From: Corinectria fuckeliana
Lineage: Eukaryota; Ascomycota; Sordariomycetes; Hypocreales; Nectriaceae
Assembly (NCBI GenBank): GCA_019137255.1
Contig: WPDH01000407.1
Location: 1-64,000, forward strand
DNA length: 64,000 bases
Direction: 5' to 3'
Position 1 is the stretch's first letter. Every line of letters begins with the position of its first letter. Below, in pieces: positions 24,662 to 35,840 of the stretch. Below the pieces are notes generated by a model. It made no database searches, was not told the DNA's origin, and was given only the letters and a program-made list of their open reading frames with translations. A program made the translations under genes and the position numbers.

Positions 24662-26218
24662 AACATGTTGTGTCTCTTTTGTAACGGAGTTAGGGAGTAG
24701 TAGACACGCCATTAAGGCCTTTGCCTGGGCTCTAGTAAAATACGGTCTTGGGTGTTACCGATAAACACCACAAGCACAGCCCGTTGCTCTTGAGCCTCGT
24801 GAAAGATCTGACCAGCAACACATAGAGACAGTACGGAATGGATACAAACAGGTTCTGGGGGACTTGCAATACTGATATCGCATATTCACGGGCGTGCCAG
24901 AGAGCTCGAGGTTGGAATTGACGAGAGTGTCTGGCACGGGCTGACAGAGTCGTTCCAATGGTCGTGGACTCTTTTTTGCATTTTCCAGTCATAGAAAAAT
25001 GCAATGCGCACTACAATGATGCTAAGTGCTAAGCTGGCTTAAATGCTGATGCTGAATGTGACGCTCTTGAGATTTGTCGACGAGCAACAAGATACAGGTC
25101 ATGTGGTAGCTCTGCATCGCTGCGGCGAATATCAGAAGCCGGCACGTTGAGCTACGGCGGGCAAACAATTAGCACCGGAAACGTCGTAAAGAGGGTAGAA
25201 GCATGAGTCACAAAGTAGCCAAGTGTGAGCGAGCGCATGCTGCCGGCTTCATGCTGTAGCTCTGCTTTATGAGAATGACTAGGAGCCTTCTGAAGAACAG
25301 CGGATCACAGGAACGACATAGTAGCCTTTGCTTTGCTTGTTAGATAATGGCAAATGAGGTGGGAAAAAAGTCCAGGTCAAGCAAGGAGGGATAATGACTG
25401 GAAAATTCCCAATGATGGCGACTGATATCATCGTCATTTAGCTCTTGCGCTGACGGCTTACCGAGTTGAAGACACTGTGGATTGAGTGGCATACTCATTG
25501 CAGTTTTCGTGATGTACGAGTGAAGGCACTGGTGAACCCATGGGTCGCTATAGATAGAGCGATGACGAGCTTAGCACGGGCATCGGGGGTCCTGCAGGTA
25601 ACTGTTTTGATCATTGTCTCTTTAGACGCAGGATGTATGTTATGGTATGAGACTTGGAACCCTGACTTACCCCCCCTAAGTCTTTTACAATAATGAGGCC
25701 GTTCACATCGAGAGTCCGAACCTGTCACGCGTAAGCACACCCTATGTCATTTAGAGTCTCATTCAACTAACCAATTAAATACCGACCTCTAGAATTGCAG
25801 GATGAGACTAGTTTAAGTTACTAAATAGATGCGCCTCGGCAATACTTCTAAATTGGCCAAGCAATCGCTTTGGGGTTGTCTCCGAACTCTCCGAGCTGTC
25901 CCTGCTCTCCACATATCCTAATTTAGAATGTTACTGTACCGCCTCGTTCACCAAGCAGTTGAAAGGCAATCTGCTCAAACGAAATGAAGTAGGATGCAGC
26001 TCGTTGGTAGACTTTTCACACTGGTCAAACTTGTTCTAGGACCAAGATGTAGAAAACCTTGGCATCATGGACTTGCACACGTGACTAGTCGTCATTCAGG
26101 ATCCTGGATGATCCATTGTCGTAAATTTACTCACGAGTCACAACAAAGCGATCGAAACTCGGGTTGCAAGCGACCGCTGAATAAGCACTACGTTCTCTTC
26201 TCACCTCATATGGGCGCC
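24662..26218. other. Intergenic, no gene recognised
   Basis: About 1.5 kb. The plus-strand frame of the next gene remains open back to 25994 but lacks conserved content, so I regard 25994-26218 as leader. Nothing else seen. Confidence 0.35.
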
Positions 26219-27850
26219 ATGGTTTCCTCCAGGGCAATCATTCTCGCTTCCTCTGCGTTTGCCAGTCGCAGTCTCTTTGCTTCGACCTGCCACGCCCAAT
26301 ATCTGCCCATACAGGGCGCTGGAGGCATCATGAACCAGGCGGGCACTCAGCAGCTCCGATCCATTTCGTCATGGAACTCGACAGCTTCATACACGAGGAT
26401 TCGGATCACCAAGAGGGACGACATCGAGTCCCTCTACCCCATCATTGCCGCCTATGTCCAGGAGCCTTCCCTAGCCGACTCCGTCACCGAGATGGTACTG
26501 GACAGCGACCGCTGGCCGGGGACGGGAGGGTGCTACCTCTCTGAGGAAGATATCGACAGTGAGCTGAGGGAGCCTCCACTTCCAGTTCGCGACGAAGCGC
26601 ACCTCGCCATTGGGAACTACATCCAAGCCTTGGGCCTAGGCGAAGAGGCCACGCTGAAAATGCTGGCTGCGTTCGAGTGGAAGAAGCAACATCTGAAAGG
26701 AAATAGCCCAGAGACCCCCGATGGGTTCAACGTGCACAACCAAGAATTCGGCACAGCTGCAGCTGCAGTTCTTCTGTCCCTCTGCAAGAACATTTCTACG
26801 TTGTACCTAGGAGGAGTAGGTTGGCACTCACATCTTCAGGACTACCTGCGCAAAAACAACTATGGCTTGCTTCCCCAACAGACCCTACAGCAGCTGAAGC
26901 ATGTTGAGATCATCAAAGGAGGTAGCTTGTATGACGACGAAAGGATGTATGCAAGAGTTGAGTTTTTGGAATACTTCCAGTATTTCCATCGGCTTCCAAC
27001 GATCCATATGGTTCTCTTCGATGGCGTGCAAGAGTACCAAGCAGAGCGGGAATTGTTCGTCCCGCAGACAGGGAACATGAAGAGCATCCACATTGGACAC
27101 GCCGACATATCCAGCGCCATGCTTGGAATCATCATTCGCATCCCCAAGGGCTTGGAGGAGCTCAGCTTGACTATGGGGGGCTTGTGGGGTACAGACGGCG
27201 GGACAGCCCTTTTGTATCCCAAGACTCTTGGGAAATGCCTGCTTGAACACAAAGATACGCTCAAAGTACTGGTTCTAGACATAGCGATTGCCGTCTATGA
27301 TTCGACCTATACGTATGAAAAGGAAGACGGGGAAAGTGAAGTCGGGACGGAGGACTATGATGAAGAGAGGGACGAGACATACAAGCGTGAGAAAGACGAG
27401 TATTTTCGCCTTGACGAGGCCATCAGCAACAGTCCGCTCTCGTCGAACGAGTTGCCCAACACCCGAAAATACGGTTATACGATTGGCTCACTCCACGATT
27501 TCAAGGCAATGACGCATCTCACCATTGGCATAACAGATTTACTAGGTGGAAACAGCGGAGGACAACCCCCCTTCCGCCTTAGTGAGCAGCCGCCTTTCCG
27601 ACTCATCGATGCCCTTCCCGCAAGTCTGAAATACGTCTGCTTTACGGGGTACACTAAGGGGGAAAACGAAGACATTGACCGCCATGTCGAGGAGTTTATG
27701 GAGAAGAAGGCTGAGCGCCTGCCGCTTTTGAAAGAGGTCAAGGGCGTTGATGCATGGGTGGAGGATTTGGGATCGGTGTATTCAGCGGATGCCCCTGAGG
27801 AAGATCTTTGGAGGCGACCTGAGCGAGAGTTGGACTGGGTCTCTTTGTAA
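26219..27850 (+). CDS. Uncharacterised LRR-like fungal protein (F-box/LRR style, no F-box seen)
   Basis: A single exon of 543 codons from the ATG at 26219, which has the best context (GCCATGG). The frame is open upstream to 25994, which would add 75 residues without character. Irregular leucine-rich strand and helix units recur from about residue 190 to 460 (STLYLGGVGW, LKHVEIIKGG, MKSIHIGHADI, GLEELSLTMGG, LKVLVLDIAI, MTHLTIGITD). This is the pattern of the many fungal proteins annotated as F-box or leucine-rich repeat proteins, but I see no N-terminal F-box. An acidic, Glu/Asp/Lys-rich insertion lies at about 355-395. A short direct repeat QPPFRL occurs twice about 8 residues apart near residue 450. 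The first 30 residues are hydrophobic and Ser/Arg-rich and might be a mitochondrial or secretory leader. Function is unknown. Confidence 0.75.
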   Translation: MVSSRAIILASSAFASRSLFASTCHAQYLPIQGAGGIMNQAGTQQLRSISSWNSTASYTRIRITKRDDIESLYPIIAAYVQEPSLADSVTEMVLDSDRWPGTGGCYLSEEDIDSELREPPLPVRDEAHLAIGNYIQALGLGEEATLKMLAAFEWKKQHLKGNSPETPDGFNVHNQEFGTAAAAVLLSLCKNISTLYLGGVGWHSHLQDYLRKNNYGLLPQQTLQQLKHVEIIKGGSLYDDERMYARVEFLEYFQYFHRLPTIHMVLFDGVQEYQAERELFVPQTGNMKSIHIGHADISSAMLGIIIRIPKGLEELSLTMGGLWGTDGGTALLYPKTLGKCLLEHKDTLKVLVLDIAIAVYDSTYTYEKEDGESEVGTEDYDEERDETYKREKDEYFRLDEAISNSPLSSNELPNTRKYGYTIGSLHDFKAMTHLTIGITDLLGGNSGGQPPFRLSEQPPFRLIDALPASLKYVCFTGYTKGENEDIDRHVEEFMEKKAERLPLLKEVKGVDAWVEDLGSVYSADAPEEDLWRRPERELDWVSL

Positions 27851-28276
27851 GTACTCATCGTTCTATGTAGAAAGCTATTGGACCGAGTAGGTGTAATCGA
27901 TTGCTGGACTGGTCAGAAAAGAAATGTATTATTAGTTGTAGAATCTTGTATGGCTTTCCTCGTACCGATCCAGTGTCCTTACAGTGACAGTGCCGTACTA
28001 GTTCTGTATAGCCTGTAGGTGAGTGCCATCTCCCCTGGGTCTCGCGTTATGTACAAACTCAACCTTTCATTAACTAGCGTGATGGCTATATAAAGCTGAA
28101 AGAATTCTAGGTCGAGTCCTCCGGCGATTCCATCGGCGTTGGAGCAGCCCTTGTGCTGAAAGATGGGGCATTAGTAGTTCAAGTGACCCTAGCTGGCAAT
28201 AATAACTTCACTTGCTGCTCTTCGTCGATCCCGCTTCATCTTATTTCTCCTAGCTTACTCTTGCAATCCAACCGCA
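27851..28276. other. Intergenic
   Basis: About 430 bp of unremarkable sequence. The last part may be the original promoter of the sugar-transporter remnant, with ATATAAAG near 28088. Confidence 0.3.
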
Positions 28277-28671
28277 ATGGCCTCTTCATCTCCTCCCGCC
28301 GAGCGGCCTGTGACCGTTGGGGCTGCCGTTGGCTCTAACACCGACGCTTTCTCGTGGCTCTTCAATGCAGGTATCGCCAAGCTGAACCTCATCCTGATTC
28401 TGCCCCTCATCTCTAGCTATGCCCCATCTTCAACCAGTACGTAAATTCAATTGGCTTAACCAACATTGAATGGAAGTACTCTATTATTTACGACGTATGG
28501 CTAGCCTTCGAAGTTGTTGTGGTGTATTTCCTGTTCGTTGAGATGGGCAGCCTGAGCTTGGAGGAGACGGCTGCTGTCTTGGATGGGGAGGAGTACAAGG
28601 ACAAGCTGGTGGGAGGAACGGCAGCGAATGCCGAGAAGCAAATGAAGATTCAAGATAATATGACCGTTTGA
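28277..28671 (+). pseudogene. Internally deleted MFS sugar transporter (lactose-permease-like) remnant
   Basis: The first part (28277 to about 28420) encodes a cytosolic N-terminus and the beginning of the first membrane helix (KLNLILILPLISSY). About 20 bp further, in another frame, the gene resumes with the very end of a fungal hexose/lactose transporter: IFNQYVNSIGLTNIEWKY, VWLAFEVVVVYFLFVEM and LSLEETAAVLDGEE, with a clean TGA at 28669-28671. Roughly 400 or more residues, essentially helices 1-11, are missing and the frame changes at the join. This is the footprint of one large internal deletion with both gene ends kept almost undamaged, so the event may be recent. It could not transport sugar. 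Confidence 0.8.
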
Positions 28672-28750
28672 CAGACTGTCTCAAATATGAAAGTCGTGGT
28701 TTAGGTATATTTTTACCAATAGATCGGAAACTGAGATTAATTGCTTGTAA

Positions 28751-31700
28751 TTAGTCGCTCCTGCCTAGATGCCATATAAAGTTCCCTACATTAGTGACTA
28801 GATCCATCATTACTAGAAGCCTAGTGTTATGATCGCGGCTATCACTCGTTATTTGATCTTCAGTGTCCTCCACAGCATCTGTGTGGTTTTCATCTGTAGC
28901 CCGTAAACTGCAGAGCCGGGCCTTCTGCATAGATCGACTCTCCAATTGATGAGCATCGTCTATGGCTGCATGTACCTTTTCCGTGAAAATCACGCGTTTC
29001 CCATGCTTTGTGTAAGAGGTCCACAAGCTTCGATTGATGTCTAGTTGACCCACGGTCATAGAACCGCAGAAACATATCTTCGGTCACGATCATCGATGAA
29101 TCGTGCTCCAAGAGCATCTCAAGCGCTTCAAATGCCTACGCAGGGCGACCTTTGCTCTCATCGTGATCCGTGTTTGCTGCGGCTACAAGATCGTCGTCGG
29201 TGACAGTGAGAGACTTGGCCAGCTTGAGGATGACGTCTACTGGCGTTTCTTCATGAGGTGAGTTCCAATTCCTCATGGGGTCTCTGAGTAGACCCTCCCA
29301 GTCAAGCGCAATTGTCAGTGATGTCCGACCTTGGGAACCTTTGATAGTGGCATCTGCTCTGTGTTTTAAAAGTGTCCGAACAGATGCAGCATCGTAGATG
29401 GCACAAGCGTGATGCAAGGGGTTCGCATATTCGACATGTATATGGGCGGTGAGTGGTGCACTCTCCAGAAGCAGTGATACGATGTCCGGGTGCCTGCCCT
29501 GAATGGCAGCGAACAGAGGTTTTTCAAAATATCCGATTGTGGTATCGGGATCACCTCCCTTTTCTATGAGCAACTCGACTTTGGACTTGCCCCCTAGAAA
29601 GCAGGCGAGATGCAATGGGGGTCCAAAGGGCCCATTAGCTCCGACGACATTCGCCCCATGGGAAGTTAGGCAGGTTCACAATGGTCTCGCAGTGTGCAAG
29701 TTGTAGTAAGCTATTGGGAGTAGCATCTTCATCGTACACCGGAAACGGCGACTGCGGTAGAGCTTCTAGAAGATAGAGGTGGTTCCGTAGCTTGCGTAGT
29801 TTATTGTCATCTGTAGCGTCCAGGAAAGAAGCAGCGGATGCCTCCAACACAGTTATCAAGGACGGTCCATGCTTGGCGCTTTTGCATTCTAAGTTGGCCT
29901 CTCGCGAAACAAGGACTCAGACCACCTCAGGCTGCAAGTGTAAGGCTGCGATCTGCAGTGGATGGTCTCCATTTTCCTCAGCTGGTTGATTGATGTCATT
30001 GATCCCGTGGTCCAACATGGACTCTATTGAAGCTGCTGATCCCGTCGCGCATACCCGAAGAAACCATGGCATGGTTCGAGAAACGTGGTCGAAACATGGT
30101 CGAGAAGAAGTTGAATCACCGCATCATCGAGTCCATCGACGGCATCGCCAGATTTTGGTCGCCTGGGAGACTCTCAATCAACAACTCGACCATGTCGAGG
30201 CGCCCGCACTTGCATGCTAGAGTGAGCGTCCCTTCAGCCTTCCTCTTGCTAGTAGCTCCGCATGGTTTGGATGTGACCTTTCTTAACGACCTCTTCCAAG
30301 TCTGCATTGGCTTCGGCTCCTTCGGAAAACAGAAGTGATACCGCCTCGGCTTTACCATTCGAGACTGCGACTCAGAGACGTGTGCCCGATCCATTAACAT
30401 CACTCTCAATTTCGACACCGCAAGTTAGCAATAATTTAACCACGTCCGTTAGACCATATGCGCTGGCTGCAATGGAGTGGGCTCACTCAGATATGAGACT
30501 ACCTTATCGGGGACATGTCTTTCCCTGAACATGGACTGGTGCACCACCTTGATCAACGCCTACGCTATTTCCACGCTTCCTTTGCCCGCCGCAATGATCA
30601 ATGGATGGTGGATCTCTGATGCATTATGCGCTGGACTTGCACCCTTGGCCAGAATGTTCTTGACGATAGTTAGATTCTTGGTCTCGATGGCCAGTTGTAG
30701 GACATTCTCCGACTCTTTTACTAGCTGGTTTAACGCTTCTTCTGTTAATGGAAACTTCAACTCCACATGAGCCTCATGGTCGAGAAGTATTTGCAGTCCT
30801 CTCATGGCCATCAACAAGATTTGCCCGTAAAGCTGTTCCCCAGAGCCCTTGCGTCGCATTGACTCGAGCACCGGCGTCCAGGAGCTTTTGCACCATCATG
30901 TCGTGGCCGCATCGGGCTGCGGCCTGCAAAGCGGTACCGTAGTAGTAGCCGGTGGCATTGACGTCCGTACCGCGAGATAGAAAGAGGTCAACGAAGCGGC
31001 GATCGTCAAGGAAGGCGGATTTGATGTCTGTCGTCCGGACTTGTGGCATTCGAGATAGGAGGAAGAAGAGAACTGCCCCAGGTCCGTCTGAGAAGACGTA
31101 CTCCAGCGAAGCCGTGACCACAAAGCAGAGAGCCTGTTCCAGTAGGCTGGTTTGTTCTTCAAGGTCTTCTGGAATAGTGGCTCCAGCTGCGACTAGTCTG
31201 CGCACCAAAGGGAACGCGGACAACTCTCGTCCAGCTGCTGTGAAAAGTGCATTTTTGTTGGCACTGAATTACGACCCATGACCTCTAGAAACGAAGAGAT
31301 TCGTTTCTAATTCTTGAAGATCGTCATTCCCATGTGCATCAGCGTCCGCGCTGACCAAGATAAAACATTGCAAAATATGTTCTGAACCGTATTCTGCAGC
31401 CATCGGTATTGGATAATGTCTTTGACCACCCAGATCGTCAAGATTGGAATCACTCTTGAGAAGGAACTTGATCACTTCCTCTCGCTGAGCTTGCTCGGCC
31501 TCTATTGGCGTACCCAAACTCGGTAAAGTCCACGTAGGGTACCGGCCTCTCGATGAGTCGAACCTGGCACATCCTCTAATCGTAGCCTGAAGTGGCGAGA
31601 TGACTAACAACTCGTTGTGCTCGTGTTGACTTTCTTGCGAACATACCTTGGAGCCGACTAGGCCCAGAGAAGATGGGATCCAGTCCAATGCTAGACTCTC

Positions 31701-32050
31701 TGGATATCGTATCATCTCGGCTCTAGGACCAGGTGGCGCACAACATCAATATGACCATTTTCATTAGAGATCGCAAGGGCCCGAGTCAGCGCAGCGCTTG
31801 TGGGTGCCAACAGCAACTCCGTCCAGTAGGAACAACACTCTCATCATATCGACGTGGCCCCTAGAAGCCGCTGTGCCCAAACTTCCGCAACTACAAATGC
31901 ATCTACACAGGGGCTCTGGGAAACTTGCTATCTTTCTAGGATGTGGTGTCGGGCTTTCAAATTGGACTAAAGGGGTCGAGTTTGTAAGACATGGGTGCGC
32001 AGGTAAATCACAGCGCATGCTCCGTGAAGCTGGATTAACTCATGAAAAGT
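28751..32050 (-). pseudogene. Degenerate ankyrin-repeat gene
   Basis: Read on the minus strand, ankyrin repeats appear over 3.3 kb but hop between frames. Recognisable units include LGTAASRGHVDMMRVL (about 31870), TALQAAARCGHDMMVQKLLDAGARVNATQGLWGTAL (30850-30960), LTLACKCGRLDMVELLIESL (30170-30230), PLHLACFLGGKSKVELLIEKGG (29560-29620) and NPLHHACAIYDAASVRTLL (29360-29430). Many frame changes and stops separate them, for example near 29640-29690, and most lack splice signals, so an intact gene cannot be assembled. Fungal ankyrin arrays of this size are often C-terminal parts of NLR-like or heterokaryon-incompatibility proteins, but no NACHT or effector domain is visible upstream. The ancestor's role is therefore unknown. 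Confidence 0.75.
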
Positions 32051-32520
32051 TTGCTGCTTTTGCTCATCGCTGCAACTTTCTATTGAAGATCGCTATCTGA
32101 ATTTCCTTCACGCTCTTGAGTCTATCAACAAATCTTCGGCTTTATTAGACAGGAATATTTGAGCGAAGCACCATCCTTTGGATCCTATCAAGCTTGACGC
32201 CGATAATGGCCCATTACTTCGCCGTTATTTCTAGGCCCCGACCTCTGGTTTGACGGTGAAATGAAGCCCTTCCCCAGTCTCCCCACTCATGACCTGGGCG
32301 AGGACACCAACCTAAAAGGATATCCAATTTCCGCAAGAGCCTGAACTGTGAATATGTTGGGACCGGAGAATACTAACCAGTGTAATCCTTGCTGGGTATA
32401 TCATAAATCGTTCAGTATAGCTTGTGGAACATGCCTATGCCTCAATCGTAACTTGGTACGATGAACTATGTAGGCCTACAGGAGGTAAGTCACAAATAAA
32501 TACATTCATCATTTGCGTCG
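32051..32520. other. Intergenic
   Basis: About 470 bp, no feature recognised. Probably the 3' flank of the methyltransferase gene. Confidence 0.3.
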
Positions 32521-33733
32521 TCAGTTCCGCGTCGCGGGCTTCTGCGCGCACAAAGAATGGAAGTGAACGTAGGAGTGCACTGAAGTATCCATCAAATCTT
32601 TCCGCACCTTGACAAGAAAGACTTCGACCTCCTCGGGCTTCCAACCGAGCCCTCGGGTGAAGGGCCCCATGGTGATGGCCTGGAGGCCGTCGTAAATGAC
32701 ACTCATGTTGTAACGGCCAATCATCTTTAGGTTGGGGTCCTTGGGCCATGTTCCAACTGGCACCTTTTTGATTTCGTGGCGGATGTTTACAAAACCCGCT
32801 TCTCTTAGCCTGTCCGCGTTCTTTTCAGCAGCGTGCATTTCAACACCAAATGTAGCCAATCCATCTCTGATATTTGCTACCATCTGCGGCGGTGTGTAAT
32901 CAGAACGGAGGGTTCCGTCGTCGCATCCGTAAACCCAGCGGAACTCGGGGAGCTCAATCCAACCGCCTGCTTTTAGTGTGCTAGCCAACAATGGGTCAGT
33001 TATAGGGTCAGTTATAGGGTTGCATTGTTTTGTCAATCGCAGCTTAGATGTACCTGTACGCCTGCGTAAATAAAACAGGCCAGTTTTTGATGGCCGTGGA
33101 CATGTTGCGCAAATGGACAAGGTCAAACGAGTTTGGCCGATGGAGCCACGGCGCTTCGGCGTCGTCGACAAAAAACTTGACATTGGGAGGGACACAAGGC
33201 GGCTGGATAGGGCTCAGGTCAATGCCGATGACTTCGGCGGCGGGATACTCGTCGCCCACTAATAACGCGAATCAGCCTGGCTATTGCCAACAAGGATAAT
33301 AGACATGGGGGTGGTTTGGCGGCAGACTGTCAATGGCCCAGCTTCCCGTTCCCGTGCCAATATCTATAATCTTTTGCGGCTTGTCCAGCGGTGCATTATG
33401 CAGCTTCCCGCCCAGGAGGTGGACGGCGACGGTATGCTTCATGTCTTCGCGCTCCTGCTCGGGCATGTCGTTGGGGAACTGGTACAGGCCTTCCTTGAAC
33501 TTGTGGTAGCGGCGACTGTTCTCGAAGTGGTAGTCGCGGGCGCTAGAAGACATCGACGTCGACGTCGCAGACGCCGAGGTGGTTGAGTAGCCATCGTCAG
33601 TTGGCCCATCGTCGACGTCGACGGCCTGCTCCGGCGGTTCCGCTTCGATTGGCGGGTCATGACGAGGCGACTCGGGCTCCCTGGACACAGGAGGAGTCGC
33701 GTCTCGGTCCCCTTCTCGCTCAGGCTCTGACAT
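32521..33733 (-). CDS. LaeA-like SAM-dependent methyltransferase (TAM-type)
   Basis: Three minus-strand exons (33733-33328, 33258-33054, 32980-32521) give 356 residues. I start at the ATG of MSEPEREGDR, since the frame further upstream has no ATG. A Pro/Glu/Ser-rich disordered N-terminus of about 65 residues precedes the family block ARDYHFENSRRYHKF. Motif I of the Rossmann methyltransferase is IDIGTGTGSWAID at about 123-135, crossing the first splice junction. It is followed by GIDLSPIQPPCVPPNV, the post-I acidic region, SFDLVHLRNM and LKAGGWIEL. This is the fungal group that includes LaeA and its many paralogues. LaeA itself is a nuclear regulator of secondary metabolism, while most paralogues are uncharacterised or tailor small molecules. 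The last intron contains a tandem repeat of TAGGGTCAGTTA. Confidence 0.9.
32991..33022. repeat. Short tandem repeat inside the methyltransferase intron
   Basis: The unit TAGGGTCAGTTA (12 bp) occurs twice and a third partial time in a row just beside the 3' splice site of the second intron. This is a small slippage-type duplication that lengthens the intron without touching coding sequence. Confidence 0.7.
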
Positions 33734-34042
33734 TGGCGCCGGCAACTCTGGCTGGTCTCGACTGGGCTAGGAAGGGCTATGCGAAGATGGGAGGATCTGC
33801 AGTAGCTCGTACTACGTAGTATGATGCATCAGATGTGGTTTGATCGAAAATGGATCCATTCCATGCGCCGTAGCTAACCCCGCAAGCGAGATATCGGTCC
33901 TTTGTCAGCAATCACCAGTTCGTTCCCCTTGTGCGAGATTTATTAAGGTGGCTTGCTCACTTACCGCTACGCCGGAGGCTAAAATCTTGTTGGTTGAGGA
34001 GCATCTGGTCAGACAAGCAGAGACCGTCTTGTTAGAACCGCC
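33734..34042. promoter_or_regulatory. Divergent promoter region, methyltransferase and alpha/beta hydrolase
   Basis: A 309 bp intergenic stretch between head-to-head genes, holding both promoters. It contains the palindrome-like TCGTACTACGTAGTATGA at about 33806. No regulator binding site is recognised with confidence. Confidence 0.4.
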
Positions 34043-34975
34043 ATGGAGGCGTTTCGACTCACCCTTTCCGACAACACCGTCTTGTCAGGAATCCGCAACA
34101 TTCCCCCCCAAAAGCCATCCAGACCAAAGTACTGCCCGCTCGTGGTTGGCCTTCACGGCGGTTGCTACACTAGCGAGTACTTTGACGTGACGCCCAATTA
34201 CACGGCCAGTCTGACAAGCAACTCCCTCTCAGTCCCGTTCGTCGCCATTGATCGCCCGGGATACAAGGATTCAACTCCTGTCACGTCGATCCCCCAAGGC
34301 TCTAGCTTTCCCCAGGAATGGGGTACTAGGCTGCATGAATCCATTCTCCCGGCGCTGTGGACTGAACTTGGACTGCCGAATGCGTGCAGTTGCATCATCC
34401 TGCACTGCCACAGCCTCGGTGCCAACGGTGCCCTTGTGGCAGCTTCTCAGCATGCTACCAGTTCCGCGTCTAGCACTCCGGCGTACCCACTGGGAGGCAT
34501 CGTTGTGTCTGGCTTTGGTTCTCTCCTAAAGGACACCGGCGGCCACGCGGCACAGCCTGGTCCTCCGCCGCTCCACGTCAGCATCCCCGTCCACATCAAA
34601 GACAGCACTCTGTTGTTGCCAGGAACCGCCAACGAGGAAGTGTACGCCCAGTCGCAGCGCATCGACCACGCCATGCCGTTCGAAGAGATTGCCTCGTTGA
34701 GAAAGTCGTGGCTCCCAACGTGGACGGAGAAATGGGGTGTCAACGTCACTGTACCCATCATGGTTGCAGTGGCAGAGAGAGACCATTATTGGAATGCGAC
34801 AGACGAGCATCTCCAAGGCCTTGTTTCGAGTTTCCCCAAAAGCACCAGGATAGACACGAGCATCATCAGAGCTGCTCCCCATAATATCGAGCTCAGTTAC
34901 TGGAGCGCTGGATGGTATGCTCGGAGTTTTGGGTTTGCCGTCGAATGTGCAACATCACTTGCGTTGAGGAAATAA
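34043..34975 (+). CDS. Alpha/beta-hydrolase fold enzyme
   Basis: An intronless gene of 310 codons. The alpha/beta hydrolase order is visible: oxyanion-hole GLHGG at residues 36-40, the strand FVAIDRPGY at 66-74 and a nucleophile elbow HCHSLGANG at 121-129 with Ser124. A candidate acid is Asp247 (VAERDHYW) and a candidate base is His280 (APHNIELS). The elbow has His at the position usually glycine (C-H-S-L-G), which occurs in several fungal subfamilies. The substrate is unknown; esterase, lipase or thioesterase chemistry is likely from the fold. It is head-to-head with the LaeA-like methyltransferase and only about 100 bp from an aconitase X remnant, but no pathway link is proven. Confidence 0.88.
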   Translation: MEAFRLTLSDNTVLSGIRNIPPQKPSRPKYCPLVVGLHGGCYTSEYFDVTPNYTASLTSNSLSVPFVAIDRPGYKDSTPVTSIPQGSSFPQEWGTRLHESILPALWTELGLPNACSCIILHCHSLGANGALVAASQHATSSASSTPAYPLGGIVVSGFGSLLKDTGGHAAQPGPPPLHVSIPVHIKDSTLLLPGTANEEVYAQSQRIDHAMPFEEIASLRKSWLPTWTEKWGVNVTVPIMVAVAERDHYWNATDEHLQGLVSSFPKSTRIDTSIIRAAPHNIELSYWSAGWYARSFGFAVECATSLALRK

Positions 34976-35053
34976 TAAGTAGCCGAGCCCATTTTCATAA
35001 TATCACTATACTAGTATCTAGCTTGTTCGCGCATTGTACGGTACGTAGTCCAA

Positions 35054-35840
35054 GATGGTGTGCATTTTCCTGATTGGGGCATCCCTCTCCCAGAATCTCA
35101 ATGTCTGCAGCGAGATATAGAGGCACCATACCTAATTGACGCTAATCCCGAGTTTGGTGCCCAAATTGGATGGGTCGAGTCCAATGCTGTTGTCTTTGCG
35201 AATAGTGTACTGGGCGCAAGAAGGCAAAAGTACCCTGATTACGTCGACGTCTTCATCGCATTGACCGGACGAGCTCAATACGCCGGCTGCCATCAGACCG
35301 ACGGCAGGATTCCCACGGTTTGTATTGAAGTGCCCAAGCTTGATGATTGGAACGAGTCCGTCTTTCTGCTTCTCGGATACCACATTGGAGGACTTATTGG
35401 CTATGATATTCCTCTCATTTATGGCTTGGAGACAAACAGCCCGACCATAGCAGACTTGGAGGCATTCAGAGCTGGGTTCGCGACGAGCTCTTCTGCCCTG
35501 ATGTTCCACATCCGAAGCGTTCCAGCTGCATACTCGCAGTCTTTGTATGACCTGGAAACAACTAAATTCGGCCAGAAACGGGCCAGTCGATGTGATTTTG
35601 CTGGGAAATCCACACTTTGCGCTTGAGGAGTTCCGGGTAACAATGACTAATTCAGCTAAGCACGCCCATTACGGGCCTGGGATGGTGAAGAAGGGATCTC
35701 TATTCGGTGGACTTGCCGCTTGCGTTGAGGCTGCATGCGCCGGAGATCACATTGTTCACGAACCTGGAGCTGCCTCATTGACGTCAGTGCGGACAGAGGA
35801 AGATTACGAGCGATTAATAAGGGCAAGTTCGAGCTGTTGA
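35054..35840 (+). pseudogene. Aconitase X (AcnX catalytic domain) remnant
   Basis: From about 35090 the plus strand encodes typical AcnX large-domain blocks in one frame: IGWVESNAVVFANSVLGAR, DVFIALTGRAQYAGCH and LEAFRAGFATSSSALMFHIR. Near 35550 the homology moves to another frame (GPVDVILLGNPHFALEEFRV). After EEFRV some 50-60 family residues are absent, and the sequence jumps to the end of the domain (TNSAKHAHYGPGM, FGGLAACVEAACAGDHI). The N-terminus and the separate swivelling domain are not seen. A frameshift and an internal deletion make this a broken gene. Intact AcnX proteins dehydrate cis-3-hydroxy-L-proline or mevalonate 5-phosphate, which one being lineage-dependent. Confidence 0.78.
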
